17,764 bases of DNA, from the NCBI GenBank assembly GCA_050700835.1, contig JBOHDX010000156.1, forward strand, positions 1-17,764, in the 5' to 3' direction. Below the pieces are notes generated by a model that did not search any database, was not told the origin of the DNA, and worked only from the letters and a program-made list of their open reading frames with translations. Shown piece by piece: positions 13,467-17,764 of this stretch. The stretch comes from JBOHDX01 sp050700835 (lineage in GTDB: Bacteria > Actinomycetota > Actinomycetes > Propionibacteriales > Nocardioidaceae). The stretch's first letter is position 1, and every line of letters begins with the position of its first letter. The translations under genes and the position numbers were made by a program.

Positions 13467-14263
13467 GCGAGTCCACCAGTGACGCCCCGCTGCTTCGGCT
13501 GCGGGGCGTCACCAAGAACTTCGGGGCCGTCCAGGCCCTCAGCGGCGTGGACCTGGACATCCCCGACGGACAGGTGACCGCACTGGTCGGCGACAACGGT
13601 GCCGGCAAGTCGACCTTGATCAAGACGATCTCCGGGATCCACCCTCCAGACGGTGGGGAGGTCCTCTGGAACGGCCGGCCGACGTCGATCCGCAGCCCCG
13701 GTGACGCCGCGCACCTCGGCATCGCGACGGTCTACCAGGATCTCGCCTTGTGCGACAACCTCGACATCGTGCAGAACATGTTCCTCGGCCGCGAGGTCCG
13801 ACGCCGTGGCGTGCTGGACGAAACGACGATGGAGAGGACCGCCGGCAAGACGTTGGCGGACCTGCACGTGACGACCGTCAAGTCGATCCGTCAGCTCGTC
13901 GCCTCCCTGTCGGGCGGACAGCGCCAGGCGGTGGCAGTCGCCCGCGCGGTCATGTGGGACGCCAAGCTGGTCGTCCTCGATGAGCCCACCGCTGCTCTGG
14001 GCGTGTCCCAGACGGCCATGGTGCTGGACCTGATCAAGCGATTGAGCGGTCAAGGGATCGCGATCCTGTTCGTCTCGCACAACCTGACAGACGTGTTCGA
14101 GGTCGCGGACCGGATCGCGGTGCTGAGGCTGGGCAGGCTGGCCGAGGAGGGCCCCCTGTCCGCGTACGACACCCAGAGCGTCGTCGAGCTGATCACCACC
14201 GGCACCTCCACCCAACAAGGCAGCAAGACCGCGGACGGAACCACCACGACCCTGGAGGCCTGA
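13463..14263 (+). CDS. Sugar ABC transporter ATPase, single-domain XylG-like
   Basis: The 266-residue product supplies ATP energy to the sugar importer. It shows Walker A GDNGAGKST (43-51), Q-loop Q92, signature LSGGQ (149-153), Walker B with D173-E174 (LVVLDEPTAAL), and switch His206 (SHN). Canonical XylG has two fused ATPase domains of about 500 residues; here there is one, so two copies must pair in the transporter. I chose TTG 13463, which overlaps the binding-protein stop; the open frame runs further upstream but within xylF. It has only a weak ribosome site (GGGA), consistent with translational coupling. The Thr-rich tail after residue 245 shows no motif. Confidence 0.92.
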   Translation: MSESTSDAPLLRLRGVTKNFGAVQALSGVDLDIPDGQVTALVGDNGAGKSTLIKTISGIHPPDGGEVLWNGRPTSIRSPGDAAHLGIATVYQDLALCDNLDIVQNMFLGREVRRRGVLDETTMERTAGKTLADLHVTTVKSIRQLVASLSGGQRQAVAVARAVMWDAKLVVLDEPTAALGVSQTAMVLDLIKRLSGQGIAILFVSHNLTDVFEVADRIAVLRLGRLAEEGPLSAYDTQSVVELITTGTSTQQGSKTADGTTTTLEA

Positions 14264-14266
14264 CCG

Positions 14267-15568
14267 ATGACGTCGACCCCACCCACGCTGACCTCCGAGC
14301 CCGAGGAGTCGACCGACTCCCAGGACCTCGCGGCGACCGGGCAACCGGAGCTCGTGTCCTCCTTCGGGGAATACCTGCGCGGATGGGTCAAGCGAGTCAA
14401 GGCCGGCGAGAGCGGTGTCCTGCCAGTGGTGGCTGGACTGATCGTCATCATCATCATCTTCCGGTACGAGAGCCCGGTCTTCCTCACCGCCGGCAACATC
14501 ACCAACCTGCTCGTCCAGGGCGCGGCCTTCGTACTCCTTGGCATGGCCGAGGTCTTCGTGCTGCTGCTGGGCGAGATCGACCTGTCCATCGGGTACGTCG
14601 GGGCGGTCGGCGCCGTGTTCACGGTGTGGATCTCCGGGACCGACCACGGTTGGCCGTGGTGGGCCGCGATCATCCTCGGACTCGTGGTCACTTCGGCGAT
14701 CGGGGCGGCCCAGGGACTGCTGATCACCCGGCTCCGGCTGCCGTCCTTCGTGGTCACGCTGGCCGGTCTGCTGGGGTGGCAGGGCGTGCTCATCTACCTG
14801 TGCAACCACTTCGGCGGCAAGACCGGAGGTGGGACCCTGTCGATCGAGAACAGCATCATCAACGACATCGTCAACGGAAACATGGGGACCACGACCGGCT
14901 GGATCGTGATGGCCGTCGCCGTCGTCGTCCTGGCCGCCTCCATGCTCCTTGGCGACCGGCATCGTCGCACCTCCGGCATGGCTACACCACCCTTCGGCCT
15001 CGTGGTTGCGAAGATCGTTGTGATCGTGGGCGCCGGCGTCGTCCTGGTGGCCATCTGCAACGCCAACCGCGGCCTCGGTCTGACCACGCTGCAGGGCGTC
15101 CCGTGGGTGGTTCCGATCGTCCTCGTGATCGTGGCGGGTTGGACGTTCCTTCTGGACCGGACCAGATTCGGCCGCTATATGTACGCGATCGGCGGCAACG
15201 CGGAGGCGGCCCGGCGCGCCGGGATCAGGGTCAACGGGATCCGGCTGGCCGCCTTCAGTCTGGCCGGCCTGACCGCCGGCGCGGCCGGCATCGTCTACGC
15301 CTCGCGGCTCGGCTCGATCTCCTCCAACGTCGACGGCGGCCAACTGGTGCTGTTCGCGGTCGCGGCCGCCGTGATCGGTGGCACGAGCCTGTTCGGCGGT
15401 CGCGGCAAGATGGTCCATGCCCTGCTCGGCGGGCTGGTGATCGCCACGGTCTACAACGGGATGGGACTCGTCGGACTGACCGCCGACACCCAGCTGATGG
15501 TCACCGGTCTGGTGCTGCTCGGTGCCGCCACCGTGGATGCCCTCGCCCGCCGGGGCCAGGCCACCTGA
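14267..15568 (+). CDS. Sugar ABC transporter permease, XylH-like
   Basis: The 433-residue permease forms the membrane channel of the importer. A polar N-terminus (about 1-50) precedes several transmembrane spans, starting near 55-70 (VVAGLIVIIIIFRYESPVF), with the CUT2 permease motifs EIDLSIGYVGAVG, LPSFVVTLAGLL and, near the C-terminus, GRYMYAIGGNAEAARRAGIRV, a coupling-loop signature that contacts the ATPase. GGAGG (14254-14258) lies eight bases before ATG 14267, only three bases after the ATPase stop. It closes the binding-protein, ATPase and permease operon. Length slightly exceeds many members because of the N-terminal extension. Confidence 0.93.
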   Translation: MTSTPPTLTSEPEESTDSQDLAATGQPELVSSFGEYLRGWVKRVKAGESGVLPVVAGLIVIIIIFRYESPVFLTAGNITNLLVQGAAFVLLGMAEVFVLLLGEIDLSIGYVGAVGAVFTVWISGTDHGWPWWAAIILGLVVTSAIGAAQGLLITRLRLPSFVVTLAGLLGWQGVLIYLCNHFGGKTGGGTLSIENSIINDIVNGNMGTTTGWIVMAVAVVVLAASMLLGDRHRRTSGMATPPFGLVVAKIVVIVGAGVVLVAICNANRGLGLTTLQGVPWVVPIVLVIVAGWTFLLDRTRFGRYMYAIGGNAEAARRAGIRVNGIRLAAFSLAGLTAGAAGIVYASRLGSISSNVDGGQLVLFAVAAAVIGGTSLFGGRGKMVHALLGGLVIATVYNGMGLVGLTADTQLMVTGLVLLGAATVDALARRGQAT

Positions 15569-15637
15569 CCACTGCCGGCGCCGCCCCGACCGATCTAGCG
15601 CAAACGGTGACTCGTAAGGCTCAGCGGGGAAGGAGGC

Positions 15638-16462
15638 TCACTCGGCGATGCCGCGGGTGAGCAGCACGGCGGTGATGAACGTGCGGAACAACCGCAGCGG
15701 ATCATCGTCGGTGATCTCGCACATCGTGGCGTCGACCTGGCTCACCCCGCGCAGCCACGTCGCCTGCTCAGCCAGGTCGGCGTTGCGGAACCGCACCGTC
15801 AGCGTTGCCGGCAGGGCGACCGGCGGCGGAGCCAGCTCGTGAAGGCGCCGGACGGCGGCGGCGGCCCTGGCACGGATCAGCGCGCAGGCCCGCTCCGGGT
15901 GCAGGGACGTGGCTGCGAACCTCGACACCGACTCCTTCACCACCACGGTCTCGATGCCGGGGCAGAACGCCGCCGCCTCCCGCGCGGTGGTGGCGTCCCC
16001 GGTCACCAATGCGACCGGCACGCGATGGGCGGCGGCCACCAGGGTGTTGATCCCCGACTCGCCGGCGACCACGCCGCCGAGGCGCACCTCTGCGATCGCG
16101 CTCGGGTTGTAGGTGTGCGACAAGGTCGAGGGCTCACCGCCCATCGAGCCGTGGTACGACACGAAGAAGCACGCGTCGAAGGTCTCGTCCAGACCCTGCA
16201 TCATGTAGAGCGGCTTGTGCCGGCCGGAGATGTAGGTCGCGCCGCCGGCCAGCCGCTCGGGATCGAGGTTGCGCATCTGGCCGTGCGAGTCGTTGACCAC
16301 GATCTCGTCGGCGCCGGCCGACAGGGCTCCCTCGATCGCGGCGTTGACCTCGTCCTGGAGCAGTCGGCGGTACCTGTCGTACTCCGGCTCGCCGAGCCGG
16401 CACTGGGACCAGTCCACCACTCCGGCGGTGCCCTCCATGTCCGTGGACAGATAGATCTTCAC
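15638..16462 (-). CDS. M55-family D-aminopeptidase, DppA-like
   Basis: This 274-residue zinc peptidase resembles DppA of B. subtilis, a decameric enzyme that cleaves D-Ala-containing dipeptides. Metal ligands match that protein's positions: D8 and E10 in STDMEGTAG, H60 in VNDSHGQM, H104 in SYHGSMGGE, with E135 in GESGIN close behind. I chose GTG 16462, with GAGGA seven bases upstream; the longer ORF adds an upstream segment lacking family features. It faces the xylH end convergently, 69 bases apart with no clear terminator, and is divergent from groEL. No dipeptide transporter adjoins it. Wall-peptide recycling is a reasonable inference; the substrate is not shown. Confidence 0.9.
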   Translation of the reverse strand: MKIYLSTDMEGTAGVVDWSQCRLGEPEYDRYRRLLQDEVNAAIEGALSAGADEIVVNDSHGQMRNLDPERLAGGATYISGRHKPLYMMQGLDETFDACFFVSYHGSMGGEPSTLSHTYNPSAIAEVRLGGVVAGESGINTLVAAAHRVPVALVTGDATTAREAAAFCPGIETVVVKESVSRFAATSLHPERACALIRARAAAAVRRLHELAPPPVALPATLTVRFRNADLAEQATWLRGVSQVDATMCEITDDDPLRLFRTFITAVLLTRGIAE

Positions 16463-16497
16463 GGGCCGATCCTCGCACCTGTGACCAGGGGGACTCG

Positions 16498-16524
16498 CTT
16501 GCACTCTCCGGTGGCGAGTGCTAA
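16498..16524 (+). promoter_or_regulatory. CIRCE operator 1 (HrcA site) of groEL
   Basis: CTTGCACTC, nine bases, then GAGTGCTAA: the right half is perfect and the left has two mismatches to TTAGCACTC. HrcA bound here represses groEL until heat shock. It contains the -35 and overlaps the start of the -10. Confidence 0.92.
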
Positions 16525-16527
16525 ACA
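16499..16527 (+). promoter_or_regulatory. Candidate groEL promoter
   Basis: TTGCAC (16499-16504), 17 bases, then TAAACA (16522-16527). The -35 lies in the left CIRCE arm, a common groE layout in actinobacteria, so HrcA would block polymerase directly. Transcription would begin near 16534, just within CIRCE 2. Confidence 0.5.
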
Positions 16528-16532
16528 CGTAG

Positions 16533-16559
16533 TTGGCACTCTCAGCACGAGAGTGCCAT
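16533..16559 (+). promoter_or_regulatory. CIRCE operator 2 of groEL
   Basis: TTGGCACTC, nine bases, GAGTGCCAT, eight bases after CIRCE 1. Its GGCACTCT and AGAGTGCC arms are perfectly complementary over 8 bp, so it could also fold as an mRNA hairpin. Two sites suggest cooperative HrcA binding. Confidence 0.9.
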
Positions 16560-16735
16560 CTCAGAGCACCACCGCAGCACCGCAGGTACGCACCACCGCA
16601 CAAACACAGCACCAGACATCGGACCGGCACGACGAGGCCCGGTGCCCCGGCGGGAAGGGACCGCCGCAGGCCCAGGCCGTCCGTCGCGGGCGTCGACCGG
16701 ACCATCACTCCGACTCGTGAGGAATCGCGGGAGCT
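16560..16735 (+). other. Long untranslated leader of groEL
   Basis: About 175 bases separate CIRCE 2 from the groEL ATG with no gene on either strand that I support. The first part is an imperfect repeat of CACCGCA-like words (about 16566-16601). Ribosome-site candidates are GAGGA at 16719-16723, twelve bases before the ATG, and GGGAG at 16729-16733, which is very close to it. Confidence 0.5.
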
Positions 16736-17764
16736 ATGCCGAAGACAATTGCGTTCAACGAGGACGCGCGTCGCGCGCTCGAGCGTGGGATGAACACCCT
16801 CGCCGATGCCGTCAAGGTGACGCTCGGACCCAAGGGCCGCAACGTCGTGCTGGAGAAGAAGTGGGGAGCCCCCACGATCACCAACGACGGTGTGTCCATC
16901 GCCAAGGAGATCGACCTCGAGGACCCGTACGAGAAGATCGGGGCCGAGCTCGTCAAGGAAGTTGCCAAGAAGACCGACGACGTGGCCGGCGACGGCACCA
17001 CGACGGCGACCGTCCTGGCCCAGGCGCTGGTCCGTGAGGGCCTGCGCAACGTCGCGGCTGGCGCCAACCCGATGAGCCTGAAGAAGGGCATCGAGAAGGC
17101 TGCCGAGGCCATCGCCGAGCAGCTGCTCGCGATGGCGAAGGACGTCGAGACCAAGGAGCAGATTGCCTCGGTCGCGGCGGTGTCCGCAGGTGGCGACACC
17201 AGCGTCGGCGAGATCATCGCCGAGGCGATGGACAAGGTGGGCAAGGAAGGCGTCATCACCGTCGAGGAGAGCAACACCTTCGGGCTCGAGCTCGAGCTCA
17301 CCGAGGGTATGCGTTTCGACAAGGGCTACATCTCGCCCTACTTCGCCACCGACGCCGAGCGCATGGAGGCCGTCCTCGACGACCCCTACGTGCTCATCGT
17401 CGAGGGCAAGATCTCGTCGGTGAAGGACCTGCTTCCGCTGCTGGAGAAGGTCATGCAGTCCGGCAAGCCGCTGGCGATCATCTCCGAGGACGTCGAGGGC
17501 GAGGCTCTCGCGACCCTGGTGGTCAACAAGATCCGCGGCACGTTCAAGTCCGTCGCCGTCAAGGCGCCTGGCTTCGGCGACCGCCGCAAGGCGATGCTGG
17601 CCGACATGGCCATCCTCACCGGTGGTCAGGTCATCAGCGAGGACGTCGGCCTGAAGCTGGAGAACGCCTCGCTCGACCTGCTCGGTCGGGCCCGCAAGTT
17701 CGTCGTCACCAAGGACGAGACGACGATCGTCGAGGGTGCCGGTGACTCGGAGCAGATCCAGGGC
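16736..17764 (+). CDS. groEL: Chaperonin GroEL, 60 kDa (partial, 343 codons)
   Basis: This is the N-terminal 343 residues of the ATP-dependent folding chaperonin; the window ends inside it. The start reads MPKTIAFNEDARRALERGMN, then VTLGPKGRNV, the ATP motif GDGTTTATVLAQ (around 86-97), TVEESNTFGLELELTEGMRFDKGYISPYF and VKAPGFGDRRKAML; all are typical, and equatorial, intermediate and most apical residues are present. No groES gene precedes it, so this is likely the stand-alone copy corresponding to groEL2 (Rv0440) of M. tuberculosis, an essential housekeeping form there. The two CIRCE sites place it under HrcA. Later residues and the C-terminal tail, which separate GroEL1 from GroEL2, are outside the window. 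Confidence 0.97.
   Translation, partial: MPKTIAFNEDARRALERGMNTLADAVKVTLGPKGRNVVLEKKWGAPTITNDGVSIAKEIDLEDPYEKIGAELVKEVAKKTDDVAGDGTTTATVLAQALVREGLRNVAAGANPMSLKKGIEKAAEAIAEQLLAMAKDVETKEQIASVAAVSAGGDTSVGEIIAEAMDKVGKEGVITVEESNTFGLELELTEGMRFDKGYISPYFATDAERMEAVLDDPYVLIVEGKISSVKDLLPLLEKVMQSGKPLAIISEDVEGEALATLVVNKIRGTFKSVAVKAPGFGDRRKAMLADMAILTGGQVISEDVGLKLENASLDLLGRARKFVVTKDETTIVEGAGDSEQIQG

Noticed and set aside
13250..15418. 722-codon minus-strand open frame
   Set aside because: It is a shadow of the sugar transporter genes, whose motifs are intact on the other strand.
15648..15842. Plus-strand ORF preceded by AAGGAGG at 15630-15636
   Set aside because: It is wholly antisense to the conserved dppA, has a long SD spacing of 11 bases, and no family features; the good SD looks like chance.
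16463..16708. N-terminal extension of the dppA frame up to 16708
   Set aside because: It reads through both CIRCE operators and gives a Cys/Arg-rich sequence unlike M55 proteins; GTG 16462 starts exactly at the conserved VKIYLSTDMEG.

Overview
The window is about 17.8 kb of high-GC DNA with frequent GTG and TTG starts, tightly packed genes, candidate leaderless promoters, an HrcA/CIRCE-type groEL promoter, and the neighbouring DUF3263 and LytR_C genes seen near groEL in actinobacteria (M. tuberculosis Rv0430, Rv0431 and Rv0440 from memory). It is almost certainly chromosome from an actinobacterium, perhaps Nocardioides- or Kribbella-like. The genus is a guess. No tRNA, rRNA, CRISPR array, insertion sequence or prophage was seen.

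Layout. (1) Positions 1-2585: the tail of an unknown proline-rich protein, then a leftward two-gene unit of a Gfo/Idh/MocA oxidoreductase and trehalose-6-phosphate synthase (otsA). (2) 2600-4990: rightward DUF3263 protein, a membrane-anchored LytR_C protein and a GT39-like membrane glycosyltransferase. (3) 4979-6220: leftward PadR regulator and a six-TM membrane protein, whose promoter carries 15-bp direct repeats. (4) 6327-7362: trehalose-6-phosphate phosphatase (otsB), preceded by a 15-codon leader ORF that overlaps its start and followed by a long hairpin and a decayed copy of its own 3' end. (5) 7459-9211: a SAM-I riboswitch, a threonine-synthase-like PLP enzyme and a CysO-like sulfur-carrier protein. 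(6) 9233-10761: a textbook ECF41 module: a target promoter, a carboxymuconolactone-decarboxylase-family protein and the ECF41 sigma factor, ending at a nested hairpin. (7) 10798-15568: a ROK repressor divergent from a xylFGH-type sugar ABC transporter. (8) 15638-16462: a DppA-like M55 D-aminopeptidase, divergent from groEL. (9) 16498-17764: two tandem CIRCE operators and the first 343 codons of groEL.

How the genes work together. OtsA and OtsB form the two-step trehalose pathway, although they lie 5 kb apart on opposite strands. The most interesting unit is region 5. A SAM-sensing riboswitch is the wrong control for threonine synthesis but right for methionine. The adjacent protein ends in the AVAGG tail of CysO, which delivers sulfur as a thiocarboxylate. 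Together these suggest that the 'threonine synthase' is a homocysteine synthase that takes sulfur from the carrier protein and an activated homoserine. This is inference, but each element is visible in the sequence.
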